A DNA stretch of 32,515 nt from Flavobacterium sp. (lineage in GTDB: Bacteria; Bacteroidota; Bacteroidia; Flavobacteriales; Flavobacteriaceae): the NCBI RefSeq assembly GCF_028689845.1, contig NZ_JAQVCH010000028.1, forward strand, positions 1 through 32,515. Reading direction: 5' to 3'. Positions 23,935 to 32,515 of the stretch are shown one piece after another (position 1 is the first letter of the stretch; every line of letters begins with the position of its first letter). A program made the position numbers and the translations under genes. The notes beneath the pieces were generated by a model, which was given only the letters and a program-made list of their open reading frames with translations, had not been told where the DNA came from and ran no database searches.

Positions 23935-25208
23935 TAACCATATTTATCTTTCCAACGATTTTTTAAAAACGAACGAAGTTCTTTTTCTCTCGCGTTATTT
24001 CCAGGTTCATAAAGTACTTGGTTTTGAAGTTCATCAGGTAAAAACTCTTGTTCTGCAAAATTATTATCAAAATCGTGTGAATATTTATATTCATCACCAC
24101 AACCCAATTCTTTCATTAATTTAGTTGGAGCGTTTCTTAAGTGAATAGGAACAGATAAATCGCCAGTTTGCTTCACCAGTTGTTGAGCTTTTCCTATTGC
24201 TAGATAACTGGCATTGCTTTTGGCTGAAGTAGCTAAATAAATCGCACATTGGCTTAAAATAATTCTACTTTCAGGATATCCAATAGTTGTTACGGCCTGA
24301 AAAGTACTGTTCGCCATGATAAAAGCAGTCGGATTGGCATTGCCAATGTCTTCACTGGCTAAAATAAGTAATCGTCGAGCAATAAATTTTACATCTTCGC
24401 CACCTTCTATCATTCTAGCCAACCAATATACTGCTCCGTTTGGATCGCTTCCGCGGATGGATTTAATAAAGGCGGAAACAATATCATAATGTTGCTCACC
24501 CGTTTTGTCATATAAAACCGTGTTTTTTTGCACCAACTGCATCACTTTTTCATTGGTGATTTCAATGGGTTCTGTCGCACTAGCATTGACAACTAGTTCA
24601 AAAATATTTAATAATTTTCGGCCATCACCTCCAGAAAGTCGCAATAATGCTTCTGTTTCTTGCAGAACGATTTTTTTAGTTTTTAAAACTTCATCTTGTT
24701 CAATGGCTCGCTGTAACAATTGTTCTAAATCTGATTTAGAAAACGGATTCAAAACATACACCTGACATCTTGACAATAAAGCAGGAATGACTTCAAAACT
24801 CGGGTTTTCTGTCGTAGCTCCTATTAGCGTAATCCATCCTTTCTCGGCAGCTGCGAGCAAAGAGTCTTGTTGTGATTTGCTAAAACGATGAATTTCATCA
24901 ATAAAAAGAATGGGGTTTTTTGCCGTAAACAAACCACCACTTTGTTTGGCTTTTTCAATAACTTCACGAATGTCTTTTACACCACTGTTTATCGCACTTA
25001 GCACATAAAATGGGCGTTTGCTCTCTTGTGCCATAATTTGAGCCAAGGTTGTTTTTCCTGTTCCTGGTGGTCCCCATAAAATTAGACTCGGAATAATTCC
25101 TTTGGCAATTTGATGGGTCAACGAACCTTGTTCACCTACTAAATGTAACTGACTGATATATTCTGATAAATGTTGTGGCCGTATGCGTTCGGCTAGCGGT
25201 GCTTCCAT
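23931..25208 (-). CDS. rarA: Replication-associated recombination protein A (AAA+ ATPase)
   Basis: 425 residues. Walker A GPPGTGKTT is at 46-53, and Walker B ILFIDEIHRFSKSQQD follows near residue 100; a sensor region (ATTENPSF) and an AAA+ lid follow. The C-terminal half has the RarA/MgsA pattern GSDPNGAVYWLARMIEGGED and IASEDIGNANP. The protein acts at stalled replication forks and on collapsed ends, interacting with SSB. Its stop codon shares the palindrome TTAA with the stop of the convergent secreted gene, leaving no room for a terminator between them. Confidence 0.95.
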   Translation of the reverse strand: MEAPLAERIRPQHLSEYISQLHLVGEQGSLTHQIAKGIIPSLILWGPPGTGKTTLAQIMAQESKRPFYVLSAINSGVKDIREVIEKAKQSGGLFTAKNPILFIDEIHRFSKSQQDSLLAAAEKGWITLIGATTENPSFEVIPALLSRCQVYVLNPFSKSDLEQLLQRAIEQDEVLKTKKIVLQETEALLRLSGGDGRKLLNIFELVVNASATEPIEITNEKVMQLVQKNTVLYDKTGEQHYDIVSAFIKSIRGSDPNGAVYWLARMIEGGEDVKFIARRLLILASEDIGNANPTAFIMANSTFQAVTTIGYPESRIILSQCAIYLATSAKSNASYLAIGKAQQLVKQTGDLSVPIHLRNAPTKLMKELGCGDEYKYSHDFDNNFAEQEFLPDELQNQVLYEPGNNAREKELRSFLKNRWKDKYGY

Positions 25209-25259
25209 GGTGTAAAAATACGGAATTCTGACAAAAAAGCACTACTTTCGTTTTGGTTG

Positions 25260-25267
25260 TATTTTTG
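25260..25267 (+). promoter_or_regulatory. -7 box for the rhomboid gene
   Basis: TATTTTTG matches TAnnTTTG perfectly and ends 14 nt before ATG 25282. No well-placed -33 TTG is present. Confidence 0.5.
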
Positions 25268-25281
25268 ATAACCAGTTTGTG

Positions 25282-26040
25282 ATGAAACAAAAGTCTTTTT
25301 TATTTTCAACCTCTGTGATTGCCTGGCCACTTTTTTTTGTGTTAGCCTTGTGGATTGTTTTTTGGATAGAAGTTAAATTCAAGATTGATTTAACGATGTA
25401 TGGCATTTATCCACGAAAAGTTGAAGGTTTAAGAGGAATCCTTTTTAGTCCTTTTTTACATGGCGACATTAAACATTTATACAATAATTCCATTCCACTT
25501 TTATTTTTGATTGCTCTACTTCGTTATTTTTATCGTGAAGTTTCTTGGCAAGTTTTAGTATTTGGAATCCTTTTTTCTGGAATAGGAACTTGGCTCATCG
25601 GACGAGAAAGCTACCATATAGGAGCGAGTAGCTTAATTTATGTTTTAGTGAGTTTTATTTTCTTTAAAGGAATCCAAACAAAATATTATCGATTAGTGGC
25701 GTTATCGTTGGTCATTGTTATGTTATATGGCGGAACAATCTGGTACATGTTCCCTGAAGTAGATAAACAAATTTCATGGGAAGGCCACTTGGCGGGATTC
25801 GTCACTGGGTTCTTATTTTCCTTGATTTATAAAGCTCCACAATATAAAAAACCGATTCGTTACGAGTGGGAAAAAGCCAGTTTTAATCCTGAATTAGATC
25901 CATTCATGAAACATTTTGATGAAAAGGGCAATTTTGTTAATACGCCAGAACCTGAAGAATTATTAGAATTGGAAGAGGAGCAATTTTTTACTTCTTCCAC
26001 GAAAGTGAATTATGAATTTATTTCGAAAAAAGAAGAATAA
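25282..26040 (+). CDS. Rhomboid-family intramembrane serine protease
   Basis: 252 residues from ATG 25282 (a GTG three bases earlier is possible). Five to six transmembrane segments are visible. The catalytic pair is Ser116 in G114-A-S-S and His169 in GHLAGF. The usual motif is GxSG; here the residue after the catalytic Ser is Ser. A conserved HLYNNSIPL segment (HxxxN) is also present. The C-terminal ~60 residues are hydrophilic and acidic (EPEELLELEEEQF). Rhomboids cut membrane proteins in or near the bilayer. The substrate is not known. Confidence 0.9.
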   Translation: MKQKSFLFSTSVIAWPLFFVLALWIVFWIEVKFKIDLTMYGIYPRKVEGLRGILFSPFLHGDIKHLYNNSIPLLFLIALLRYFYREVSWQVLVFGILFSGIGTWLIGRESYHIGASSLIYVLVSFIFFKGIQTKYYRLVALSLVIVMLYGGTIWYMFPEVDKQISWEGHLAGFVTGFLFSLIYKAPQYKKPIRYEWEKASFNPELDPFMKHFDEKGNFVNTPEPEELLELEEEQFFTSSTKVNYEFISKKEE

Positions 26041-26041
26041 A

Positions 26042-26776
26042 TTACCTTCTCTGTCTCAAAACCTCATATAAAAAAGCACCACAAGCAACAGAAACATTCA
26101 AAGAAGCAATGGTTCCAAACATTGGTAATTTAGCTTTTTCATCTACAATTTTCAAAACTGAAGGATTTACTCCACGGTCTTCGCTTCCCATAATAATGGC
26201 TAAAGGCTCGGTGAGTGATAAATCATAAAGTGAAGTTTCTGTTTTTTCGGTGGCGGCAATGGTTTTGATGCCAGAACCTTGTAAGTAAAAAATAGCATCT
26301 TTGATGTGCTCTACTTTGCAAATCGGTACATTAAAAACAGCACCAGCACTGGTTTTTACGGTATCGCCATTAACAGGAGCTGCTCCTTGTTTGCCAATGA
26401 TGATTCCGTTTACACCCGTACATTCTGCGGTGCGGATAATAGCTCCAAAATTACGAGCGTCAGAAATTTGGTCTAAAATTAAAAACAAAGGTGTTTTGCC
26501 ACTTTCAGAAACGGAAGAAATTAAATTTTCTAAATCATAAAAAGAGACAGGAGCAATGGTTGCCACAGCACCTTGATGATTTTTATCGGTTAATCGGTTT
26601 AGTTTTTCAATCGGAACATAGGTAAAATTTACTTTATGTTGCTTGAGTATTTTTAGAAGATCTCGCATCAAATCGCCTTGTGCATCTTTGTGCAAAAACA
26701 CTTTGTCCAATTCTTTACCCGCTTGAATTGCTTCAATAATTGCTCTAATTCCGAATATTTGATTTTCTTTCTCCAT
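26042..26776 (-). CDS. rlmB: 23S rRNA (guanosine(2251)-2'-O)-methyltransferase
   Basis: 244 residues from ATG at 26776. An in-frame TTG at 26791 would add five residues, but a perfect -7 box lies between the two. The protein uses S-adenosylmethionine and modifies G2251 in the P-site loop of 23S rRNA. Its SPOUT motifs are DQISDARNFGAIIRTAE, IIMGSEDRGV, and a knot motif LPMFGTIASLNVSVACGAFLYEVL. The N-terminal substrate-binding domain begins IFGIRAIIEAI. It lies downstream of the Omp85 gene on the same strand, with a 28-nt gap, and a near-leaderless transcript is possible. Confidence 0.94.
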   Translation of the reverse strand: MEKENQIFGIRAIIEAIQAGKELDKVFLHKDAQGDLMRDLLKILKQHKVNFTYVPIEKLNRLTDKNHQGAVATIAPVSFYDLENLISSVSESGKTPLFLILDQISDARNFGAIIRTAECTGVNGIIIGKQGAAPVNGDTVKTSAGAVFNVPICKVEHIKDAIFYLQGSGIKTIAATEKTETSLYDLSLTEPLAIIMGSEDRGVNPSVLKIVDEKAKLPMFGTIASLNVSVACGAFLYEVLRQRR

Positions 26777-26780
26777 GCCG

Positions 26781-26788
26781 CAAATGTA
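26781..26788 (-). promoter_or_regulatory. -7 box directly before rlmB
   Basis: On the minus strand TACATTTG matches TAnnTTTG perfectly and is followed by only four bases before the ATG at 26776, so a transcript starting from it would be leaderless or nearly so. Confidence 0.45.
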
Positions 26789-26804
26789 CAATTAAGTTGT
26801 GAAC

Positions 26805-28472
26805 TTAAAAATTTGATTTAAAACTAATATGAACTATCGAATTAGCGAATTGAATTGGTTGGTCTCGCACGCTTCCATTGGCATAAATTAAATTAAAAAA
26901 ACCATTTTTAGTGAGCAATCCAAATCCAAAACCTAAGCCTACTAATGCATCGTTTAAATCGCTAGTTTTGTCCTGATAATACGCATAATCAAGGATAGAG
27001 TGTACGTATAATCCTGGCGACAAAACATAACGGTATTCTGTGAGGAGCGATGTTAGAAAATTACCTTGTAAACTATTTTCATTAAATCCGCGAATCGATT
27101 TTATTCCGCCAAAGCGGTATAATTCATTAACGATATAATTCTCACTATTCAAATAATAATTCTGACTATTGAGTTGAATGTTGTTTTTGGCATTGAGATA
27201 GATGTTTTGTTTGACGAGTAAATTGCCAAAAAACTGAGATTCAGAAGCTGTCTTAGAATCCCGTTTCCCTGTCCCTATCGTAAAATGAATCGCCGTTTTC
27301 TCGGGAAATAAAAAATCATCCGATTTGAAACGGGTAAATTCATATTTTGAAGTCACAAATGAATTGGTAAAATCACTGATGAAACTAGAGTTCGTGTTTT
27401 GAATATCGCTTGATTCCGTGGCTTGATAACCGAGATAAAGACGACTATTATAATTAAAAAAATAACCTAAATCGATGGAAGTATTTGTGTTTTGAAAGGT
27501 CGAATCTTTTTTAAAGATGTTTAGCTCTGCCTTTAATCCTAACGGGCTTTTGAAAATATAAGGAACTTGAAGTCCCATATTGAAGGAGGTTTGACGCTGC
27601 CCGTCGTTTTTCCAGTATATCAAAAACTGCTCCCCACTATTTAAGATGTTGTGCAAAAGAACATCTAAATATCCATTGAATCGCACTTTTCCGCCTTCCT
27701 CATTTGAAAAACCAAGAAAACCATCAAACCGATTCGCTTTAGCTTTTTCTAAATATAAATAAATCTTGGTCGAATCTTTAGTGAACAATATTTCTGGATA
27801 TTGCGTTTGTTTCACAAAGCGGTACTCATCAACTTCTTTGTATACTTTTTGCAGTCCGTCTTGATTAAAAGTTTTATTAGCAAATAATCGTATTAAATTT
27901 CGTTTATGACTAGCGGGAAATTTAGGATAGCCTTTAATGACAATGTCGTTTAGGAATCGTTTTTCACTTTTAGTAATGACAAGATTTGCTTTCAATATTA
28001 AATTTTCTTTTCTAAAATTTTCAAGTTTTATATTGGCTAACGAAAATCCTTTTTGTTCCAATGCTTTTAATTGAAGTTGCATAAAGGATTCTACGGTAGT
28101 AATCGGCAAAATTAAAAAGTCATTCTCAACGGTATAATTGCTAAAGTTTAAATCTTCAATTTCATCACCTATATATATATGTATATGGCTAATTCTTTTT
28201 CCTAACTTAAATTGAACTACAAAAGTACTGTCATTGATCTTAACCGCATTGCTTTTTTCCGATTCGAGATAGCCGTTTTGGAAAAGCTGTTTAAGTAAGC
28301 GATTCGATTCATTTTCAATTTCTTTTGCAATACTAAATTGTTTTTGATAACCAATAGAGTCTAAGGTTTTGGTTTGAGAGCTGTTTGAGCCTTCTATACT
28401 CAAGTGTAATTTTTGAGCTTGCAAATTGCAGTTCAAAAATAAGATGAGTAGTAGAAAGAGGATTTTTGGCAA
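26805..28472 (-). CDS. Omp85/BamA-family outer-membrane barrel protein
   Basis: 555 residues. A signal peptide covers about 1-19 (hydrophobic core, cleavage near QAQ). Residues ~20-230 are POTRA-like modules (short beta-alpha-alpha-beta elements, for example FLNDIVIKGYPKFPASHKRNLIRL). The rest is a 16-strand-type barrel with the (V/I)RGF motif (SIRGFNENSLQG) near 465 that inserts into the barrel lumen, and a C-terminal aromatic Phe (SFKSNF). It belongs to the Omp85 superfamily, either a TamA-like or a lineage-specific insertase or transporter; not the main BamA, which is longer. The start is TTG (nt 28472) because a TAA precedes it in frame; no upstream ATG is available. Confidence 0.85.
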   Translation of the reverse strand: MPKILFLLLILFLNCNLQAQKLHLSIEGSNSSQTKTLDSIGYQKQFSIAKEIENESNRLLKQLFQNGYLESEKSNAVKINDSTFVVQFKLGKRISHIHIYIGDEIEDLNFSNYTVENDFLILPITTVESFMQLQLKALEQKGFSLANIKLENFRKENLILKANLVITKSEKRFLNDIVIKGYPKFPASHKRNLIRLFANKTFNQDGLQKVYKEVDEYRFVKQTQYPEILFTKDSTKIYLYLEKAKANRFDGFLGFSNEEGGKVRFNGYLDVLLHNILNSGEQFLIYWKNDGQRQTSFNMGLQVPYIFKSPLGLKAELNIFKKDSTFQNTNTSIDLGYFFNYNSRLYLGYQATESSDIQNTNSSFISDFTNSFVTSKYEFTRFKSDDFLFPEKTAIHFTIGTGKRDSKTASESQFFGNLLVKQNIYLNAKNNIQLNSQNYYLNSENYIVNELYRFGGIKSIRGFNENSLQGNFLTSLLTEYRYVLSPGLYVHSILDYAYYQDKTSDLNDALVGLGFGFGLLTKNGFFNLIYANGSVRDQPIQFANSIVHISFKSNF

Positions 28473-28715
28473 AGCAATTTATTTTTGATAAAAGTAACGT
28501 AAAAAATAGAAATATGGTATAGTGCCTTCATCCTGCTTTACATTTCAAGTCCGTTTGTTGGCATTGGTTTGGCTAAGCTGAGCCAAGAGCTTTCGTTGGT
28601 CGCTTTGGCACAGCAAGCCGCACACAATTCCAACAAGCCGTGCTTTTCATTACAATCAGGGGCAGGGCAGTAGTGTTACTATCAAAATTCATTCTCAAAT
28701 TTTTTAAAAAAACTT

Positions 28716-28747
28716 AGCTGCTCAGTCACTCAGCTTCTTAGTCACTC
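28716..28747 (+). repeat. Tandem 16-bp duplication
   Basis: 28716-28731 and 28732-28747 are adjacent 16-mers (AGCTGCTCAGTCACTC / AGCTTCTTAGTCACTC) that differ at two positions. They lie about 60-95 bases before the rpsL -7 box. Confidence 0.85.
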
Positions 28748-28809
28748 AAAAAATAATACAACTAGAAGAAAATAAATAAATTATGATTTTTTTTATTAAA
28801 AATATTTAC

Positions 28810-28817
28810 TACATTTG
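28810..28817 (+). promoter_or_regulatory. -7 box of the rpsL operon
   Basis: TACATTTG matches TAnnTTTG perfectly, 53 nt before the rpsL start. The leader beyond it can form a small ACCC/GGGT hairpin (28820-28836). A -33 TTG is not obvious. Confidence 0.6.
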
Positions 28818-28870
28818 CAACCCCTTAAAATAGGGTAATTTTAAAAACATAGAAATTTTTAGTATTAATT

Positions 28871-29275
28871 ATGCCAACAATTCAACAATTAGTAAGAACA
28901 GGGAGAGCCCAAATGACTAAGAAGAGTAAATCGGCTGCTTTAGATTCTTGTCCTCAAAGAAGAGGTGTATGTACTCGTGTTTACACAACAACTCCAAAGA
29001 AACCAAACTCAGCAATGAGAAAGGTGGCTAGGGTTCGTTTAACAAACGGTAACGAGGTGAATGCATACATTCCTGGAGAAGGACATAATCTACAAGAGCA
29101 CTCGATAGTATTAGTTAGAGGCGGAAGGGTTAAAGATTTACCAGGAGTACGATACCATATCGTTCGTGGAGCGTTAGATACTGCAGGAGTTGCAGGACGT
29201 ACGCAAAGACGTTCGAAATATGGTGCAAAACGTCCAAAACCTGGTCAAGCAGCAGCACCCGCAAAGAAAAAGTAA
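28871..29275 (+). CDS. rpsL: 30S ribosomal protein S12
   Basis: 134 residues. The conserved core TTPKKPNSA is present with the Lys that matches E. coli Lys43, and [13 protein letters not shown] keeps the Lys equivalent to Lys88. Both are the streptomycin-sensitive form. The C-terminal tail is lengthened and basic ([21 protein letters not shown]). The protein acts in the decoding centre. First gene of the rpsL-rpsG-fusA-rpsJ-rplC run. Confidence 0.99.
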   Translation: MPTIQQLVRTGRAQMTKKSKSAALDSCPQRRGVCTRVYTTTPKKPNSAMRKVARVRLTNGNEVNAYIPGEGHNLQEHSIVLVRGGRVKDLPGVRYHIVRGALDTAGVAGRTQRRSKYGAKRPKPGQAAAPAKKK

Positions 29276-29298
29276 ATAAAAACTTTTAAAGAAAAGAC

Positions 29299-29775
29299 AT
29301 GAGAAAAAGACAGGCCAAAAAAAGACCTCTTTTACCAGATCCAAAATTTAATGATCAATTGGTAACCCGTTTTGTGAATAACTTAATGTGGGATGGTAAG
29401 AAATCTACAGCTTTCAAAGTATTCTATGATGCTTTAGAAATTGTAGATGCAAAGAAACAAGATGCAGAAAAATCTTCATTAGAAACATGGAAAGAAGCGT
29501 TAACTAACGTTATGCCTCACGTAGAAGTACGTAGTCGTAGAGTAGGTGGAGCAACTTTTCAAATTCCAATGCAAATCCGACCAGATAGAAAAATTTCTTA
29601 CGCTATCAAATGGATGATTGTTTATGCAAGAAGAAGAAATGAAAAATCGATGGCAGCTAAGTTGGCTTCTGAAATTTTAGCAGCTGCTAAAGAAGAAGGT
29701 GCCGCTGTAAAGAAAAGAATGGATACTCACAAAATGGCAGAAGCAAATAAAGCTTTCTCTCACTTTAGATTTTAA
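29299..29775 (+). CDS. rpsG: 30S ribosomal protein S7
   Basis: 158 residues, usual length. Starts with MRKRQAKKR and ends KAFSHFRF; core segment [17 protein letters not shown] is the conserved S7 signature. It binds the 3' domain of 16S rRNA. It lies 23 nt after rpsL and 10 nt before fusA, hence one operon. Confidence 0.99.
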   Translation: MRKRQAKKRPLLPDPKFNDQLVTRFVNNLMWDGKKSTAFKVFYDALEIVDAKKQDAEKSSLETWKEALTNVMPHVEVRSRRVGGATFQIPMQIRPDRKISYAIKWMIVYARRRNEKSMAAKLASEILAAAKEEGAAVKKRMDTHKMAEANKAFSHFRF

Positions 29776-29785
29776 TTCATAACAA

Positions 29786-31942
29786 ATGGCTAGAGATTTA
29801 AAATATACAAGAAATATCGGAATTGCAGCTCACATTGATGCCGGTAAGACCACAACGACAGAGCGAATCTTGTTTTATACAGGAAAAAACCACAAACTAG
29901 GTGAAACGCACGAAGGTTCTGCAACAATGGACTGGATGGCTCAAGAACAAGAGCGTGGTATTACTATTACTTCTGCTGCAACTACTTGTGAGTGGAATTT
30001 CCCTTCAAACCAAGGAAAAGTTTTGCCAAATTCTATTCCGTATCACTTTAATATTATTGATACACCTGGACACGTTGACTTTACTGTTGAGGTAAATCGT
30101 TCTTTACGTGTATTGGATGGATTGGTTTTCTTATTTAGTGCGGTTGATGGTGTGGAACCACAGTCTGAAACCAACTGGAGATTAGCAGATCAATACCATG
30201 TTCCAAGAATGGGGTTTGTGAACAAAATGGACCGTCAAGGGTCTAATTTCTTAAATGTTTGTCAGCAAGTGAGAGACATGTTAAAATCTAATGCAGTTGC
30301 AATCACTTTGCCAATTGGTGAAGAAAATGATTTCAAAGGCGTTGTTGATTTAGTGAAAAATCAAGCAATTATTTGGCACGATGAAAATCATGGTTCAACC
30401 TATGATATCGTTCCGATTCCTGAGGATATGCTTGCTGAGGTAAAAGAATACCGTTCAGCATTGATTGAAGCAGTTGCAGATTATGATGAAAATCTTTTGG
30501 ATAAATATATGGAAGATGAGTCTTCTATTACAGAAGAAGAAATAAATAAAGCGTTAAGAGCAGCTACTATAGATATGGCTATCATCCCAATGCTTTGTGG
30601 ATCATCATTCAAAAATAAAGGTGTTCAGTTTTTATTAGATGCAGTTTGTAAGTACTTGCCATCTCCAATGGAGAAAGAAGGTATTTGGGGAATTCATCCG
30701 GATGATGCTGATTTATTAGAAGAAGATCAAAAACCAATTTTGCGTAAGCCAGATGTTAAAGAGCCATTCGCTGCCTTAGCATTTAAGATTGCAACAGATC
30801 CTTTCGTAGGACGCTTAGCTTTCTTCCGTGCTTATTCAGGTCGTTTAGATGCTGGTTCGTATATTTTAAATACACGTTCAGGTAATAAAGAAAGAATTTC
30901 TCGTATCTACCAAATGCATGCCAACAAACAAAACCCAATCGATTACATCGAAGCGGGTGATATTGGAGCAGCGGTTGGGTTTAAGGATATTAAGACTGGA
31001 GATACTATGTGTGACGAAAAGCACCCAATTATTCTTGAGTCAATGAAATTTCCAGATCCTGTAATCGGGGTTGCAATTGAACCTAAAACAAAAGCTGACG
31101 TTGATAAAATGGGTATGGCTTTAGCTAAATTATCCGAAGAAGATCCAACGTTTACTGTGAGAACTGATCAAGCTTCAGGACAAACTATTATTTCTGGGAT
31201 GGGTGAGCTTCATTTAGATGTGCTTATCGATCGTATGCGAAGAGAGTTTAAAGTTGAGGTGAACCAAGGTGAACCACAAGTTGAATACAAAGAGGCTTTC
31301 ACAAAATCTGCTTCACATAGAGAAGTTTATAAAAAACAATCTGGTGGTCGTGGTAAATTTGGTGACATTGTCTTTACATTATCACCAGCTGACGATGTAG
31401 ATGGTAAGCCAGCATTTGGTTTACAGTTTGTTAACGCTGTAAAAGGTGGTAACGTTCCTAAAGAGTATATTCCATCTGTCGAAAAAGGATTTAGAGAAGC
31501 TATGAAAACAGGACCATTAGCTGGTTATACTGTAGATAGTTTAAAAGTTACTTTAACAGACGGATCTTTCCACCCTGTAGATTCAGATGCTCTTTCTTTT
31601 GAATTGGCTGCAAAAATGGGATACAAAGAAGTTGCGAAAGCGGCTGGAGCTGTTATTCTTGAGCCAATTATGAAAATTGAAGTAATTACTCCAGAAGAAA
31701 ACATGGGTGATATTGTTGGTGACTTAAATCGTAGAAGAGGTCAAGTTAACGACATGGGTGATAGAGCTGGTGCTAAAACAATTAAAGCATTTGTTCCACT
31801 TTCAGAAATGTTTGGATATGTTACTACTTTAAGAACACTTTCTTCAGGTAGAGCAACCTCTACAATGGAGTTTTCTCATTATGAACAAACACCAGCAAAT
31901 ATTTCAGAGGAAGTAATTAAAAAAGCTAAAGGTAACGCCTAA
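29786..31942 (+). CDS. fusA: Elongation factor G
   Basis: 718 residues. P-loop AHIDAGKTT at 15-24, G3 DTPGHVDF, G4 NKMD; domain II follows, and domains III to V include [14 protein letters not shown] and a GRGKFGDI segment. Translocation GTPase of protein synthesis. Length and sequence fit the classical EF-G. In many bacteria tuf follows, but here rpsJ follows directly after 11 nt, as in other Bacteroidota. Confidence 0.99.
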   Translation: MARDLKYTRNIGIAAHIDAGKTTTTERILFYTGKNHKLGETHEGSATMDWMAQEQERGITITSAATTCEWNFPSNQGKVLPNSIPYHFNIIDTPGHVDFTVEVNRSLRVLDGLVFLFSAVDGVEPQSETNWRLADQYHVPRMGFVNKMDRQGSNFLNVCQQVRDMLKSNAVAITLPIGEENDFKGVVDLVKNQAIIWHDENHGSTYDIVPIPEDMLAEVKEYRSALIEAVADYDENLLDKYMEDESSITEEEINKALRAATIDMAIIPMLCGSSFKNKGVQFLLDAVCKYLPSPMEKEGIWGIHPDDADLLEEDQKPILRKPDVKEPFAALAFKIATDPFVGRLAFFRAYSGRLDAGSYILNTRSGNKERISRIYQMHANKQNPIDYIEAGDIGAAVGFKDIKTGDTMCDEKHPIILESMKFPDPVIGVAIEPKTKADVDKMGMALAKLSEEDPTFTVRTDQASGQTIISGMGELHLDVLIDRMRREFKVEVNQGEPQVEYKEAFTKSASHREVYKKQSGGRGKFGDIVFTLSPADDVDGKPAFGLQFVNAVKGGNVPKEYIPSVEKGFREAMKTGPLAGYTVDSLKVTLTDGSFHPVDSDALSFELAAKMGYKEVAKAAGAVILEPIMKIEVITPEENMGDIVGDLNRRRGQVNDMGDRAGAKTIKAFVPLSEMFGYVTTLRTLSSGRATSTMEFSHYEQTPANISEEVIKKAKGNA

Positions 31943-31953
31943 TTCTAAAGAAA

Positions 31954-32259
31954 ATGAGTCAAAAAATCAGAATAAAATTAAAATCTTACGATCATATGTT
32001 GGTTGATAAATCAGCAGAGAAAATCGTAAAAACGGTAAAAAGTACCGGTGCAGTTGTAACAGGACCAATTCCGTTACCAACACACAAAAAAATATTCACA
32101 GTTCTTCGTTCTCCTCACGTTAACAAAAAGTCTAGAGAGCAATTTCAAGTGAGTTCATACAAAAGATTGTTAGATATCTATTCTTCTTCTTCTAAAACTA
32201 TTGATGCACTAATGAAATTAGAGTTGCCAAGTGGTGTAGAAGTTGAAATCAAAGTCTGA
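31954..32259 (+). CDS. rpsJ: 30S ribosomal protein S10
   Basis: 101 residues, normal length. The signature segment [28 protein letters not shown] is present. S10 binds 16S rRNA and also joins NusB in antitermination. Start of the S10 cluster, fused here to the str genes. A 112-nt gap with a strong hairpin separates it from rplC. Confidence 0.98.
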   Translation: MSQKIRIKLKSYDHMLVDKSAEKIVKTVKSTGAVVTGPIPLPTHKKIFTVLRSPHVNKKSREQFQVSSYKRLLDIYSSSSKTIDALMKLELPSGVEVEIKV

Positions 32260-32278
32260 TAAATGTAAAAAGCGTAAC

Positions 32279-32314
32279 GTATTAAGTATTAAGATTGTTC
32301 TTAATACTTAATAC
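32279..32314. other. Strong hairpin with tandem heptads between rpsJ and rplC
   Basis: Sixteen-base arms (32279-32294 and 32299-32314) pair perfectly around a TTGT loop. Each arm is made of two tandem GTATTAA-type heptads. No T-tract follows, so it is not a normal intrinsic terminator; it could be an mRNA processing site, a regulatory leader for rplC, or an inserted repeat. Confidence 0.7.
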
Positions 32315-32371
32315 TTATGTCTTCATGCAAAACAAAAAAAGAATTTTTTAATCATTTATAAATAGTTTAAT

Positions 32372-32515
32372 ATGTCTGGGTTAATTGGAAAAAAAATCGG
32401 CATGACTAGTATTTTTGACGAAAACGGGAAAAATATTCCTTGTACCGTTATTGAGGCAGGTCCATGTGTCGTTACCCAAGTCAGAACCAAAGCGGTTGAC
32501 GGGTATGAAGCGTTT
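32372..32515 (+). CDS. rplC: 50S ribosomal protein L3, N-terminal part
   Basis: The window ends after 48 codons of an open frame. The start [15 protein letters not shown] is the classic L3 N-terminus, followed by the conserved [15 protein letters not shown]3 is a primary 50S assembly protein. It is the next gene of the S10 cluster after rpsJ. Confidence 0.97.
   Translation, partial: MSGLIGKKIGMTSIFDENGKNIPCTVIEAGPCVVTQVRTKAVDGYEAF

Larger units (their letters stand above)
28473..28870. other. Long intergenic region before rpsL with GC-shifted block
   Basis: About 400 bp without a believable gene. Bases ~28540-28680 are visibly richer in G and C than the rest and contain a 6-bp hairpin (28569-28586, TTGGCT/AGCCAA), and a near-repeat CAGCAAGCCG/CAACAAGCCG (28611-28620, 28631-28640). 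From memory such blocks occur as degenerate dispersed repeats in Flavobacterium. Further right, a tandem 16-mer and an AT-rich rpsL promoter region follow. No riboswitch or RNA gene was recognised. Confidence 0.55.

Noticed and set aside
28471..28870. Riboswitch or ribosomal leader element before rpsL
   Set aside because: No conserved motif or deep pairing recognised; only a four-base-pair hairpin near the transcription start.

Overview
The window is AT-rich, densely coded DNA from a member of the Bacteroidota, most likely Flavobacterium or a close relative in the Flavobacteriaceae. The evidence is two proteins with C-terminal type IX secretion (T9SS) sorting domains, an S46 dipeptidyl-peptidase, promoter -7 boxes of the TAnnTTTG type, almost no Shine-Dalgarno sequences, and a fused str/S10 ribosomal order (rpsL-rpsG-fusA-rpsJ-rplC) without tuf. 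Most genes are chromosomal housekeeping genes. I see no prophage, insertion sequence, CRISPR array, tRNA or rRNA.

Layout. 1-4440 (+): the 3' end of a repeat-bearing T9SS protein, a UbiA-like membrane protein, and a 957-residue T9SS protein. 4554-9895 (-): a small orphan gene, then a run read leftwards: a HEAT-like protein, purK, a 63-residue membrane protein, purE and an M3 metallopeptidase. 9989-18167 (+): hpt and adk, a CNNM/CorC-like membrane protein, obgE, an S46 peptidase, a TPR protein and an Mpl-type peptidoglycan recycling ligase. 18238-18972 (-): a LolA-like exported protein. 19075-23934 (+): radC, then a tight run of ABC ATPase, His-rich FtsX-type permease, CxxC exported protein, YjjG-type phosphatase and a secreted unknown. 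23931-25208 (-): rarA. 25282-26040 (+): a rhomboid protease. 26042-28472 (-): an Omp85-family barrel followed by rlmB. 28871 to the end (+): the str/S10 ribosomal run, cut by the window edge inside rplC.

Two themes stand out. First, purine genes flank a divergent promoter region: purK/purE (de novo AIR carboxylation) on one side, hpt (salvage) and adk (adenylate charging) on the other. Second, 19885-22502 looks like a metal-linked ABC system. Its permease carries about twenty histidines in three tandem repeats within its extracytoplasmic loop, and an overlapping gene encodes an exported CxxC protein. This resembles the zinc-responsive ABC loci of proteobacteria, with the His-rich binding module built into the permease. 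It is the best candidate here for an under-described system.

Non-coding structure includes several clear intrinsic terminators, a repeat-like hairpin element between purE and the peptidase gene, a perfect 14-bp palindrome before the 957-residue T9SS gene, a strong 16-bp hairpin between rpsJ and rplC, and a compositionally odd roughly 400-bp gap before rpsL. Several database-style TTG starts (hpt, rlmB, radC, the HEAT-like gene) are better replaced by downstream ATGs. For hpt and rlmB a perfect -7 box overlaps or abuts the upstream TTG.
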